A stretch of DNA of 64,000 bases from Melioribacteraceae bacterium (GTDB lineage Bacteria > Bacteroidota > Ignavibacteria > Ignavibacteriales > Melioribacteraceae). Under the pieces are notes generated by a model. The model did not search any database, was not told the DNA's origin, and saw only the letters and a list, made by a program, of their open reading frames with translations. This document shows, one piece after another, positions 1 to 8,300 of this stretch (position 1 is its first letter; each line of letters opens with the position of its first letter). A program made the position numbers and the translations under genes. Location: positions 1-64,000 of the forward strand of contig JAIPBD010000002.1 in assembly GCA_021739765.1 (NCBI GenBank). The letters are read 5' to 3'.

Positions 1-164
1 TTCTTAAAACAATCATTTATTGTAGATGAATTTAAATTTATTTAACATTTAATTCAAGCTTTACTATTAATTTATTTCACATTCACTAATCAAAAACTCT
101 ACTGGAAGGTGATCAATTTTATATAGTGATATTATGTCCGTTTATTCGGCTCCTTTCATTTCAG

Positions 165-330
165 ATTTCCTCGGTTGTCAAAGCCCCTGCTTTGAAAACA
201 TAAATACGGCACACTTCCATGTTTAGAACTCGATGCTCCCGCAGTGCGGAGCTATCTTTTTCTAATTTACCGCAAGTAGCCATACAACTTTAACTATTCC
301 AAGGGCAAAGAATGGGCTTTGCCCTCCGGG
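165..330. repeat. Structured intergenic repeat, copy 1
   Basis: First of three related copies; the others are at 472-641 and 1658-1854. All share the same order of blocks: a hairpin (here 174-184 with 189-199, one mismatch, loop CCCT), a block with GCGGAGCTATC, then a second perfect hairpin GGGCAAAG/CTTTGCCC (303-310 with 317-324, loop AATGGG). No convincing protein is encoded; an open frame across 312-515 runs from this copy into copy 2 and resembles nothing recognised. The remaining sequence of 1-665 outside the two repeats shows no gene, promoter or terminator that I can support. Confidence 0.75.
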
Positions 331-471
331 AAACACTCCAAAGTATTTCCAAATTTCATTCCATTAAGCGACTTTATCGATTAAATTTGCAATCCTTTAA
401 ATCCGATACAGAACCGATTCTAATCCGTATAAAATGGCTTCTGCAAGAAATGGGAGGTGTTGCATTAAAGG

Positions 472-641
472 GCAGAATTTCCTCGGTTGTCGAAGCCCAT
501 GCTTTGACAATATAAATTCTGCACACTTCTATGTTTAGAACTTGGTGCCCCGCAGTGCGGAGCTATCTTTTTCTAATTTAACTCAAGTATCTATACCATT
601 TCAACTATTCCAAGGGCAAAGAATGGGCTTTGCCATCTCAG
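472..641. repeat. Structured intergenic repeat, copy 2
   Basis: Second copy, closely similar to copy 1 over most of its length. The first hairpin is extended by an outer perfect 9-bp arm, GCAGAATTT (472-480) with AAATTCTGC (514-522), around the inner arm 486-496 with 501-511 (loop CCAT). Inner mismatches are the type that would be G-U pairs in RNA. The second hairpin is 614-621 with 628-635, with one terminal mismatch. It lies just downstream of the minus-strand YqaA-like gene. Confidence 0.75.
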
Positions 642-665
642 GAAGAAAGTAAATCCGAAGTGTGA

Positions 666-1103
666 TTAATTGACGACGAGATAAGCTACTACTAAATACC
701 GAAGAAATTTCCCGATTGTTACTAACAGTAAAAACAATGAGAAATTAATTTTTAATGATCCCGCCACAACGGTGAGCGGATCACCAATTATCGGGACCCA
801 CGCGAATAACAAACTGATTATTCCGTATTTCTCGAATCTTTTTCTCGTTTTTTCGAATTCTAATTCGGAGATCCGTAAAACTTTTCTAACCAATAAAATT
901 GAACCGCCAAATCCGATTGCATAATTTGTAACCGCCCCCAAAGTGTTTCCGATTGTCGCAATTATTACAACATAAACCGGATCGAATCCATTCGCGAGCA
1001 AATATGTTAAAACCAGTTCGGAGCTTAACGGAAGGATTGTCGCGGCGAGAAACGAAGCAAGGAAAAGTCCTTGATAACCATATTCGGTAAGGTATTCGAG
1101 CAA
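666..1103 (-). CDS. YqaA/DedA-family inner-membrane protein
   Basis: A 145-residue polytopic membrane protein. The N-terminal stretch GLFLASFLAATILPLSSE, the Gly-Asn-x-x-Gly-Ala-x-x-Asn-Tyr segment and the later WVPIIGDPLTVVAGSL segment are the VTT/DedA-fold hallmarks of the YqaA subgroup, whose usual length is about 140 residues. The wider DedA superfamily is linked to membrane lipid homeostasis and proton-dependent transport; the substrate here is unknown. The only available start is TTG at 1103. An ATG five codons further up is separated from it by an in-frame TAA, so either TTG is used or the extreme N-terminus is damaged. The GNAT gene lies 46 bases upstream on the same strand, so the two may be cotranscribed. 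Confidence 0.8.
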   Translation of the reverse strand: MLEYLTEYGYQGLFLASFLAATILPLSSELVLTYLLANGFDPVYVVIIATIGNTLGAVTNYAIGFGGSILLVRKVLRISELEFEKTRKRFEKYGIISLLFAWVPIIGDPLTVVAGSLKINFSLFLLLVTIGKFLRYLVVAYLVVN

Positions 1104-1149
1104 TTATAAATTCTTCATAATATTTGTGTTGCCTGGTAATTCCATACGT

Positions 1150-1629
1150 TCAATCAAGTTTATAAATATACTCGATTACTTTCGAGTTTCTCGCGTTTGC
1201 GAATCCTTTATCTTCACCGATTTTCTTAAATCCATTTCTTTCCAAAACTTTTATGGAAGCTATATTATCAAAAATGACTCTTGCAAATAGAGGGCGAACA
1301 TCTGAAAGTTTTAAGAATTGATTCAATGCCTCGCTGGTGATTCCCTTTCCCCAAAATTTGTTTCCGATCCAGTAAGTTAATTCAGGATCGCCAAACCAGG
1401 AATGGATTGCCAAATGCCCGGCGATTTCAGAACCGAATTGAATCGTTCGCATGAATATATCTTTGTCGGCTAATATTTTATCCCATTTCGCCAAAAAGGA
1501 TTTTATATCGTTAGGATTCTCTGATGTAAACCCCGCCATGTATATACCGTCAATTTCACATTGATGATTAAAAAAAACATCTAAATCGGAAAATTCAAAA
1601 TGCCTTAGTTTTATAAGGTCTTTTTCCAA
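1150..1629 (-). CDS. GNAT-family N-acetyltransferase (RimJ/RimL-like)
   Basis: A 159-residue single-domain acetyl-CoA-dependent acetyltransferase. ELTYWIGNKFWGKGITSEAL near residue 90 is the conserved strand plus acetyl-CoA pyrophosphate-binding loop of the Acetyltransf_3 group. The C-terminal segment with N-x-A-S-I-K-V-L-E-R-N-G-F-K is the usual end of the fold. The substrate cannot be read from sequence. The start is TTG at 1629, chosen because AGGAGG (1635-1640) sits five bases upstream. Repeat copy 3 begins about 30 bases upstream and may carry or disturb its promoter. Confidence 0.85.
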   Translation of the reverse strand: MEKDLIKLRHFEFSDLDVFFNHQCEIDGIYMAGFTSENPNDIKSFLAKWDKILADKDIFMRTIQFGSEIAGHLAIHSWFGDPELTYWIGNKFWGKGITSEALNQFLKLSDVRPLFARVIFDNIASIKVLERNGFKKIGEDKGFANARNSKVIEYIYKLD

Positions 1630-1657
1630 ACCGACCTCCTATTTTATAAAATACTAT

Positions 1658-1854
1658 GCCGACAAGTTTCTCGGTTGTCAAAGCCCATGCTTTGACAACA
1701 TAAATTCGGCACACCCGACGCGGTCGTCATGGCCTAAAAAACAATATTAGTACTTGATGCCCACGCAGTGCGGGGCAAACTGTTTGTGAATTACCTTCAG
1801 TATCGATACCACTTCAACTGTTCCATGGGCAAAGAATGGTCTTTGCCCTCCGAG
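1658..1854. repeat. Structured intergenic repeat, copy 3
   Basis: Longest and most diverged copy, with about 24 extra bases in the middle. The first hairpin is a perfect 11-bp stem (1674-1684 with 1689-1699, loop CCAT), with an outer arm TGCCGA (1658-1663) / TCGGCA (1706-1711). The second hairpin GGGCAAAG/CTTTGCCC is at 1827-1834 with 1841-1848. The copy is bracketed by a perfect 16-base direct repeat, ACTATGCCGACAAGTT, at 1653-1668 and 1859-1874. Within 1630-2049 the other contents are the terminator at 1942-1975 and the 8-mer array at 2004-2043. Confidence 0.75.
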
Positions 1855-1941
1855 AATAACTATGCCGACAAGTTCTATAAATTCAAAGATTAATAACTAC
1901 TTTTAAAATCGTATGACGCACAAGATTTTGTTTATAAAGAT

Positions 1942-1975
1942 AAAAAAAAGCCTTGCCCCAAATAGGAACAAGGCT
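1942..1975 (-). terminator. Rho-independent terminator after the T9SS cargo gene
   Basis: Read on the minus strand, AGCCTTG (1969-1975) pairs with CAAGGCT (1949-1955) and is followed by a run of eight T. It closes the transcript of the large minus-strand gene that ends at 2050. Confidence 0.85.
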
Positions 1976-2003
1976 GAAAAATTCGTTAATCAGTCAATCT
2001 GCC

Positions 2004-2043
2004 AATTCGACAATTCGACAATTCGACAATTCGACAATTCGAA
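2004..2043. repeat. Short tandem array of AATTCGAC
   Basis: Five consecutive 8-base units of AATTCGAC, the last ending in GAA. The array sits between the stop codon of the T9SS cargo gene and its terminator. It is probably a slippage-prone spacer; no function is implied. Confidence 0.85.
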
Positions 2044-2049
2044 AAATTC

Positions 2050-5000
2050 TTATTTAAGCAACATCATTTTCTTGCTCTCCATTTTTCCGTTTACGCGAAT
2101 TGAGTAAATATACATTCCGGATGCTATGGCATTTCCTTCATTATCCTTTCCATTCCAAACAACCGAATTTGCTCCCGAGGACATTGTTTGATTTACAAGA
2201 GTTCTAATTTCTTCTCCTAGATAGTTGTAAATAACCAACTGAACTTCACCACTCTCCGGAATTGAAAAACTAATTGTTGTAGTAGGATTAAAAGGATTAG
2301 GATAGTTTTGGTCCAATTTGAAGACTTCGGGTAAAGAGTTTATCGCGTCTTCGATATCGGTTAATGGTGAACTATTTTTATATAAATATCCGTCATTACT
2401 TCCGGCTAAAAGAGTGCCGGTTTTGTTATCAAAATAGAGTGAGCTGATACCAAGTCCGCCAAGCCCGAGGTTTCCCCAGATTTCAGCTTTTTTATTGTCG
2501 TTTGGAAGATAGAACACACCCATCGTCCAAGAACTCACAAAAAGATCATCGCTTTCATCAATACGAATTGAATAAATATGAGTAGCAGGTAGATTATTAT
2601 TTACATTAACCCATGAATCGTTGAGGTCGGACGATCTCCAAATTCCCGCTCCGTAAGTTCCGGCCCAGAGCCGATCTTGAGAATCGATTTCAAGAGTCCA
2701 AACGTAATTATTACCGAAGGAAACTTCGTTCCACGAATCGCCGTCATCTTCGGATTTTGCTACTCCGCCGCCAAATGAACCAGAGTATATATTCCCTTGA
2801 GAATCGACTGTTAAAGCATGAATAACATTCGAGACCAATCCGTTATTCGAAGGATTCCAGGAGCTGCCATCATCTGTAGATTTAAATACACCGCCGCCCC
2901 AAGTTCCGGCAAAGATATTATCACCGACTTTAAGAACCGCGCGAATATCATAAGTTTCTAACGCTAATAATTCCCAATTTGCTCCATCATCGTTTGAAAT
3001 ATAAAGCCCTCGATCGGTCGCCGCGATAATTTCAGAACCATCAACAGCCAAATCCCAAACAAATCCAACCGACATTGAAGAAATTATTTGAGTCCAATCG
3101 GTACCGTTATTAGTTGATCGAAATATTTTCCCACCCCAAGTTCCGGCAAGCAAATTACCATTTTGGTCGTCATCCATTACCCAGATTAACTCGTTCTGAG
3201 AAAGTTTTGAAGTGACTTCCCAATTTATACCACGAACATTTTCCGGATCAGCATAACCGCTTAATTGAAGACTCACAGATGAAATATTATTCTCTTCATC
3301 GGGGTCAAATTGATCGGCTTCCGTAATTTCCGCTTCGTTTACAAGGTTTTCGCTAACCGGTACATTGCCGATAAAATAATGCTTCTGGTTTTCACCTGAG
3401 TTAAACTGTCCGCTTCCATCCATTGAGTTAGCAATTACTTGTCCGTTGATTTGACCGGTAGGATATTCAAGAGCCGCGAATGGCGCAAGTATTGAACCAT
3501 TTACGGAGATACTTTGAATTTTTAGTCTTTTTGTTCGTGGAAAGTTGAAAAGCACATTATTGATCGCGGTTCCGTTAATTGTTAAATCCCCGCTCCAATC
3601 AACGTCTTTACCGATAACATTAATCAGTGCAACAGATCCGTTTGGAACAGACATCGTAAAACTGACAGCTTCGGATAAATCTTCGGCCGGTACACTGAAA
3701 ACATTAAGAAACGGTTCTGATCCGGTAAGAATTAAACCACTGTTTTGTTTAATCACGTCGCCGGTAACGTCATATTTACTAAGTGATCGGCTTAATGATT
3801 TAAGATGGCTTTTCGCTTTTCCCCAATTAATTACATTCCGTTCTTTTCGTAAAGAACCGTTAACTACAGAAACTTCATTCTCCGGTAAATTTGTGTTTCT
3901 TCCATAAACCGCGTTTCCGTTAAATACAGATCCGCTCAAAAATATTAAATCTCGCTGTGCGATTAACACATCAACGGTGCTGTCGGGATTTGACAACTTA
4001 TCACCCACACTATATTGAGCTAAAAGAGCGTCACGCCCGACCGCGATTCTGCCTTCAGTATCAGCGGATGGTTGGTTCAGATCTTGAAAAATAAATAAAT
4101 TGAAGTCCTGCGCCGGTCCGAGATCAAAAGCGCTTTGTGAAATTTGTTCGAGATCGACTAATGCTTTTATAACAAGTGTGTGTTCTTCCCCGCTGTTAAT
4201 AACAGCGATCGACCAAATTCCATCCTCCAGATTGTACGAACCCACAGAAGCATCAGCAGAGATAAATGATAAACCCTCCGGCAGATGATCCCTTACTTGA
4301 ACATTTTCCGCTTCAATTTGACCATTATTTTTAAGTGTAATCGTAAACTGAATTTCATCCTTGTCACTCGGACTTGGATTATCAATCACTTTATCTATGC
4401 TTAAATCAGTATAAGTAGGTCTGTTCGGATCAATTATTTTTACAACTTTGTCTTTATTAAACGATGATGGAGGATTTGAGGATGCATAAAAAATCGCGTC
4501 GTTAAAATCCTCATCGCCGCCTCTGTCGCGCTGAATATCTTCAAATGCTATTACAAAACGATTTGTTAATTCATCATTTAGCAAGACAACATGTTGTTTT
4601 TTGGCGGGGTCAGAAGGTGAGTTGAGTTGTGTATTTGAATAAACTTGCCAGTAGCCGGGTGTGACCGCAGGCGGACGAAAACCATTTGCGGCAACGAACC
4701 AACCAATTGTAGTTCCGGCGGCGAATCGACCAATTTTAACTTTATCACCAGGTTGTAAACTTCCACCGCTTCCATAATTTGAGACATTCGGAAAAATTAC
4801 TTTACGGGAATCTTCAATATCAGCAACAGAAGTTGGGGGATTGCTCGAATCGTAGGTATAATATCCTAATACATTTCTATATCCGGCTCCTTCAGTAACA
4901 TAAGAAACAAATACATCAGCCTCTTGCGTTAATGTTATATTTGAAACCACATCATCGGTAAACCACTCCGGATGTTCATTTGGTGTTCTGACTCCTTCTG

Positions 5001-5175
5001 AGACTGATGCTCTAATCCGAGACAAAAAATCATCGCTGATTTCATCCCTCGTTGCTTCCGCATAACTCGGGAAACCCCAATAATCCCAACTACCAAGAGT
5101 CGGATATGCTGAATTTTGGGCCGATAACGAAATAAATAGAAAAAACAACGGTATCAGTAAAAATATTTTCTTCAT
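2050..5175 (-). CDS. Large secreted composite protein, T9SS type A cargo
   Basis: A 1041-residue extracellular protein. It has a signal peptide (residues 1-19), a DUF4114 region near 120-230 (IQRDRGGDEDFNDAIFY), a DUF11-type beta-sandwich near 260-345 (LSIDKVIDNPSPSDKDEIQF, LPEGLSF) and a choice-of-anchor-A region near 350-605. A beta-propeller follows at about 650-940 with five Asp-box-like motifs (STNNGTDW, SNDDGANW, STDDGSSW, SEDDGDSW, SSDLNDSW). It ends in a type IX sorting domain (about 951-1041) with NYPNPFNP and a final KKMMLLK. The sorting domain implies export through T9SS and attachment to, or release from, the surface. Adhesion or carbohydrate contact is plausible from the domain types, but no enzyme active site is visible. 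It ends at a strong terminator. Confidence 0.85.
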   Translation of the reverse strand: MKKIFLLIPLFFLFISLSAQNSAYPTLGSWDYWGFPSYAEATRDEISDDFLSRIRASVSEGVRTPNEHPEWFTDDVVSNITLTQEADVFVSYVTEGAGYRNVLGYYTYDSSNPPTSVADIEDSRKVIFPNVSNYGSGGSLQPGDKVKIGRFAAGTTIGWFVAANGFRPPAVTPGYWQVYSNTQLNSPSDPAKKQHVVLLNDELTNRFVIAFEDIQRDRGGDEDFNDAIFYASSNPPSSFNKDKVVKIIDPNRPTYTDLSIDKVIDNPSPSDKDEIQFTITLKNNGQIEAENVQVRDHLPEGLSFISADASVGSYNLEDGIWSIAVINSGEEHTLVIKALVDLEQISQSAFDLGPAQDFNLFIFQDLNQPSADTEGRIAVGRDALLAQYSVGDKLSNPDSTVDVLIAQRDLIFLSGSVFNGNAVYGRNTNLPENEVSVVNGSLRKERNVINWGKAKSHLKSLSRSLSKYDVTGDVIKQNSGLILTGSEPFLNVFSVPAEDLSEAVSFTMSVPNGSVALINVIGKDVDWSGDLTINGTAINNVLFNFPRTKRLKIQSISVNGSILAPFAALEYPTGQINGQVIANSMDGSGQFNSGENQKHYFIGNVPVSENLVNEAEITEADQFDPDEENNISSVSLQLSGYADPENVRGINWEVTSKLSQNELIWVMDDDQNGNLLAGTWGGKIFRSTNNGTDWTQIISSMSVGFVWDLAVDGSEIIAATDRGLYISNDDGANWELLALETYDIRAVLKVGDNIFAGTWGGGVFKSTDDGSSWNPSNNGLVSNVIHALTVDSQGNIYSGSFGGGVAKSEDDGDSWNEVSFGNNYVWTLEIDSQDRLWAGTYGAGIWRSSDLNDSWVNVNNNLPATHIYSIRIDESDDLFVSSWTMGVFYLPNDNKKAEIWGNLGLGGLGISSLYFDNKTGTLLAGSNDGYLYKNSSPLTDIEDAINSLPEVFKLDQNYPNPFNPTTTISFSIPESGEVQLVIYNYLGEEIRTLVNQTMSSGANSVVWNGKDNEGNAIASGMYIYSIRVNGKMESKKMMLLK

Positions 5176-5249
5176 GGTTACATCCTTGTAAGATTATTTC
5201 CGAATGTCTAAAACGGAAATAAAAATCCATAATCGTGCCATTAATGGCT

Positions 5250-5831
5250 CTATTTGATACGGGTAAAAACGATTTCCATCGATTTGAACATTTGCCCTTC
5301 CATTTCCATCCACATTTCCAACTTTTGCGAATCGGCAGAAAGATTGGTCATTTTTTCAGTCACATTCATATATGATCCGGTCATCGGGTCTACCATTTCA
5401 CCTTTGTAATCAATTGAGTTCTCTTCTTCGTTCCATTTTCCTTTTAACACCATCGTTCCGGTTCCCATATTATCAACCCATACGGAAGTAAATTCCTTGG
5501 TCGCGTTATCATAACCTTCTATACTCATTCCTTCCATCGGCATACCAAATGAGGTACCGGAGTTTTTAGAAACCAAATACCTGCCTCCCAATATCATTTC
5601 ATTGGTAGCTGTTCCTTCACTTACCATTGGTTCGGTACCCGGTGCCATCCAGAATTTAATATCTGTTTTCCACTCACCGGCATGAGAAGCCAGCATTTTA
5701 TGAACATCGCCCGGCGTCATATATTCCATCCACACCTTTTGTGCTTCAGCCATATAATCCGCATCCTGTGCTAAGGTTTTGGTGGAAATCAACAAAGAAT
5801 AAATAAGGCATATAAATAGTAATTTTTTCAT
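5250..5831 (-). CDS. Secreted DUF1579-family protein
   Basis: A 193-residue protein with a cleavable signal peptide (residues 1-21, ending TLAQ). The mature part carries the DUF1579 pattern: HAGEWKTDIKFWMAPGTEP, ILGGRYLVSKNSG, MEGMSIEGYDN and a final strand ending in FTR. This family forms a single beta-barrel-like domain of unknown function. The methionine-rich composition (MWMEMEGQM, GMPMEGM) is noticeable. It lies 74 bases upstream of the T9SS cargo on the same strand, with no visible terminator between them, so the two may share a transcript. Confidence 0.75.
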   Translation of the reverse strand: MKKLLFICLIYSLLISTKTLAQDADYMAEAQKVWMEYMTPGDVHKMLASHAGEWKTDIKFWMAPGTEPMVSEGTATNEMILGGRYLVSKNSGTSFGMPMEGMSIEGYDNATKEFTSVWVDNMGTGTMVLKGKWNEEENSIDYKGEMVDPMTGSYMNVTEKMTNLSADSQKLEMWMEMEGQMFKSMEIVFTRIK

Positions 5832-6008
5832 TTTTACTCCTTTGGATATTTTTAATCAGACAATAAATCTGAATTTTGATTTGAAATGAAATTCCATAAT
5901 TTTATCGATTATCGCAAGTATAAAATTGACTGGCGAAAATAGAATTTTGGTGACAAAAATTTTACATTGAAAACAATAAGAAGTCAATTTATTTTTCGTA
6001 AAAAATTT

Positions 6009-6371
6009 ATGAAAAAAGCCGCCGTTTACATATTTGTTATCGCAACTGTTTTAATAGCAGGATGTCGTGAAAAAAATCCTGTTGAATCTAATTATCCCGA
6101 GTGGATTGATGATGTGATAGCTTCAATAGAGGAAAAACCGGTGGCCCGGCCTCCTGCAATAATTACAATCTATGAGTACAACGGTCAAACTGTTTTCTAT
6201 ATTGGGAAATACGGCAGCTCAAATCGAAGTACCCTTTTCAATTATGAAGGTCAGGTTATTTGTTATCCGGATGGAGGATGGAATGGATTGGGAGACGGCC
6301 GGTGTGATGATTTTTTTGTAACTCGATCAAATCCGAAAATTATATGGGAAGATCCTCGGGGCACTCAATAA
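6009..6371 (+). CDS. Small lipoprotein, DUF6970-like
   Basis: A 120-residue predicted lipoprotein. The start at 6009 is preferred over the upstream TTG at 5967 because it gives a compact signal sequence (MKKAAVYIFV) ending in the lipobox LIAGC. The mature domain holds two features resembling small cysteine-containing lipoproteins of Bacteroidota: a stretch with VARPPAIITIYEYNGQTVFYI, and a Cys pair in VICYPDGGWNGLGDGRCDDF. No function is known. It is the first of five small plus-strand genes whose products are mostly exported. Confidence 0.65.
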   Translation: MKKAAVYIFVIATVLIAGCREKNPVESNYPEWIDDVIASIEEKPVARPPAIITIYEYNGQTVFYIGKYGSSNRSTLFNYEGQVICYPDGGWNGLGDGRCDDFFVTRSNPKIIWEDPRGTQ

Positions 6372-6449
6372 TATTGATGTTTTTTGTTGCTTTCTCCCCA
6401 ATAATTCTATCGAAAGTGCACTTCATGTCTTTAATCACTATAATCATAT

Positions 6450-6806
6450 ATGATTTTAATAATTATTAGTCTTGTAGTATTATTAATTGGTGAAAGCGGC
6501 GCGTTTGCCATCGGGATGAATTTGAAAATTAATGAATCATCCATCTGGAGAAATAAGAAAAACTTCAGTTTGCTGATTACAGATATTCTATTCGGTTTAC
6601 TTTTGATTTATTCCGAATATTTTATCAGAAACAACTATCTGCCATTAATATTTTTAAGTCTCCTTTTAATTTCAACCCACCTATTTCGACAAATTGAATA
6701 TTATACAAATAAAAAAAGACCATTCATATTTAATAAAGGAATGCTTATCGTAAACGGAGTAAAACTCTTCCTATCTTTTTCTCTTCTATTTTTATTGCTG
6801 TCCTAG
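6450..6806 (+). CDS. Small integral membrane protein, unrecognised
   Basis: A 118-residue hydrophobic protein with about four membrane segments (near residues 2-22, 40-58, 62-80 and 98-117) separated by short basic loops (WRNKKN, NKKRPF). I recognise no family. It starts 78 bases after the preceding lipoprotein gene and ends 53 bases before the next one, in the same direction. The function is unknown. Confidence 0.55.
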   Translation: MILIIISLVVLLIGESGAFAIGMNLKINESSIWRNKKNFSLLITDILFGLLLIYSEYFIRNNYLPLIFLSLLLISTHLFRQIEYYTNKKRPFIFNKGMLIVNGVKLFLSFSLLFLLLS

Positions 6807-6859
6807 TCGAATTTCTCAAAATTATTTGATAATTTCAGAATTAATGAAATGGTTGGCTG

Positions 6860-7462
6860 ATGAAACTTAAACTTACCCTACCAATAATTATTTGTTCTTT
6901 TCTTCAATTTTCATGTTCATCGGAAAGATCTCTGAACGATTTTTTCGGGATTAATATGTTCGAGAATGATGAGAAATATTTCAAGATTGTCTCTTTTTCG
7001 AATCAAAATGGAGCGTCATATTATAGCAGTAAATCTATGAATCCGGATTTATTTGCTTACGCCGGTTTATCGGTTAACATGATGGATTTTAAAATCGTGA
7101 ATCATACAAACGAAAAGGTTGAATTAAATTTTGTCACTGATCAATATTATATTGTTGATAATGAAGGGATCGAGTACTTTTTTAGCAAAGGAAACAGCTA
7201 CGATTATCCGAACGAAAAAGAAATTCATCCAAACGAATCGGTAGAAATCTCTTTAGAATTGCCTTCTGATTTTTGGAAAAATGTGGGAATGAATGATTCT
7301 CAAGCGACAACAAAAAATCTTATAACCGAATTCTGGAAAGGGAATAATGAACTTAATCTTGTTAAATCAAATATCGCAAAAATCGTTATTCGCCTTGAAA
7401 ATTTTACTACAATAATCTTAAAACCAATTTTTACGGAAACTGAAACCAAAGGAAATAAATGA
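6860..7462 (+). CDS. Predicted lipoprotein of unknown function
   Basis: A 200-residue protein with a lipoprotein signal (MKLKLTLPIIICSFLQFSC, modified Cys at 19). The mature part is rich in beta-strand-like, Asn- and Glu-heavy sequence, with a segment (FKIVNHTNEKVELNF) reminiscent of immunoglobulin-like DUF4352-type domains, but the resemblance is weak. Its stop overlaps the next start by ATGA (7459-7462), so it is translationally coupled to the coiled-coil gene downstream. Confidence 0.6.
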   Translation: MKLKLTLPIIICSFLQFSCSSERSLNDFFGINMFENDEKYFKIVSFSNQNGASYYSSKSMNPDLFAYAGLSVNMMDFKIVNHTNEKVELNFVTDQYYIVDNEGIEYFFSKGNSYDYPNEKEIHPNESVEISLELPSDFWKNVGMNDSQATTKNLITEFWKGNNELNLVKSNIAKIVIRLENFTTIILKPIFTETETKGNK

Positions 7463-7935
7463 AAAATCTATTTACAATTTTTATTCTTCTATTATTTACA
7501 CTAACAATCTCCAATATTAGCGGACAGGATTTTGAAACGGATTTCAAGAATTTGTCGGATAAAAAAGCAGAATTAGAAAAAAATAAACAGCTCCTTCAGG
7601 CAGAATTGGATAACCTCCGACAAAAATTTTCAGATCAAGAATCCGCAATCACAAATTGCAAGGAAGAAATACTTGTGCTCAAATACGGACAAGAGTATGG
7701 AATGAGAGTTTCGATGGGGCGAGTTTGGAAAGGAATGAGTGAAAACATGATGAGGGATAGTTGGGGCGAGCCGGACAAAATTGACAAAAACAAAGAAAAA
7801 TGGGGTGTTTTTAGTCAATGGTATTATGGAGAAATTGTCTACTTTTTTAAAGATGGTAAATTAACCGAATGGGAACAGGGATTTGACGAAGCGGCTCTCG
7901 AAAAAGAGAGGCAGAGAAGAATCAAAAGAAAGTGA
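7459..7935 (+). CDS. Exported coiled-coil protein with a SmpA/BamE-like domain
   Basis: A 158-residue protein with a signal peptide (about 1-22), a coiled coil at about residues 25-70, and a C-terminal module containing VWKGMSENMMRDSWGEPDKID followed by WYYGEIVYFFKDGKLTEW. That pairing of a G-M-S-x-x-x-V/M-x-x-x-W-G-x-P helix with a Y-x-F-x-x-G-K-L strand is the pattern of the SmpA/OmlA-like fold, often found in periplasmic lipoproteins. The assignment is by motif only. It overlaps both neighbours by four bases (ATGA upstream, GTGA downstream), which marks a tight operon. Confidence 0.65.
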   Translation: MKNLFTIFILLLFTLTISNISGQDFETDFKNLSDKKAELEKNKQLLQAELDNLRQKFSDQESAITNCKEEILVLKYGQEYGMRVSMGRVWKGMSENMMRDSWGEPDKIDKNKEKWGVFSQWYYGEIVYFFKDGKLTEWEQGFDEAALEKERQRRIKRK

Positions 7936-8267
7936 AAAAACTTGCGTTAATATTTCTAATACTTATTCTCGTTTCTTGCGAGAATTCGACCGAACCGGAA
8001 GACGGTCTTCAAAGTGAAATCGGAATTATTGTTGAAATAATCGATGCAACTCCGGTTGATGGCGGCATAGAGATTAAAGTAAGAAAAGATAATTATGAAA
8101 TAATAGAAGTTCAATTCGGATCACTTTTTACTTATCCGCCTCCAGACGACGAGAAACTAAAATTATTGGAGAAAATCCGGAAAGTAAAAGTTGGTGATTT
8201 AGTTATCCTAAAATATCGATTCGAAAACGATCAACAAAACCTCGTAGATATCCAAAAATTAAATTAA
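7932..8267 (+). CDS. Small predicted lipoprotein
   Basis: A 111-residue protein that starts at GTG (7932), overlapping the upstream stop by GTGA. The signal sequence MKKLALIFLILILVSC ends in a lipobox, with the modified Cys at residue 16. The mature part is short, acidic and probably beta-rich (IGIIVEIIDATPVDGGIEIKV), perhaps an OB-like barrel, but no family is recognised. It is the last gene of the plus-strand lipoprotein run and faces a convergent TPR gene 33 bases away. Confidence 0.6.
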   Translation: MKKLALIFLILILVSCENSTEPEDGLQSEIGIIVEIIDATPVDGGIEIKVRKDNYEIIEVQFGSLFTYPPPDDEKLKLLEKIRKVKVGDLVILKYRFENDQQNLVDIQKLN

Positions 8268-8300
8268 TTTCTCGTTCTTCCTTCACTTCATTCAATATGT

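Noticed and set aside
312-515. 67-codon plus-strand open frame
   Set aside because: It runs from the second hairpin of repeat copy 1 into the first hairpin of copy 2, has no family resemblance, and follows repeat sequence, so it is most likely chance.
666-1118. Nonsense mutation at the start of the YqaA-like gene
   Set aside because: An ATG at 1118 is followed by an in-frame TAA just before the TTG at 1103. But the TTG reading already gives a full-length family member, so a pseudogene call is not justified.
2004-2043. CRISPR-like short repeats
   Set aside because: The units are 8 bases in direct tandem without spacers, and no cas genes are present. It is a simple tandem repeat.
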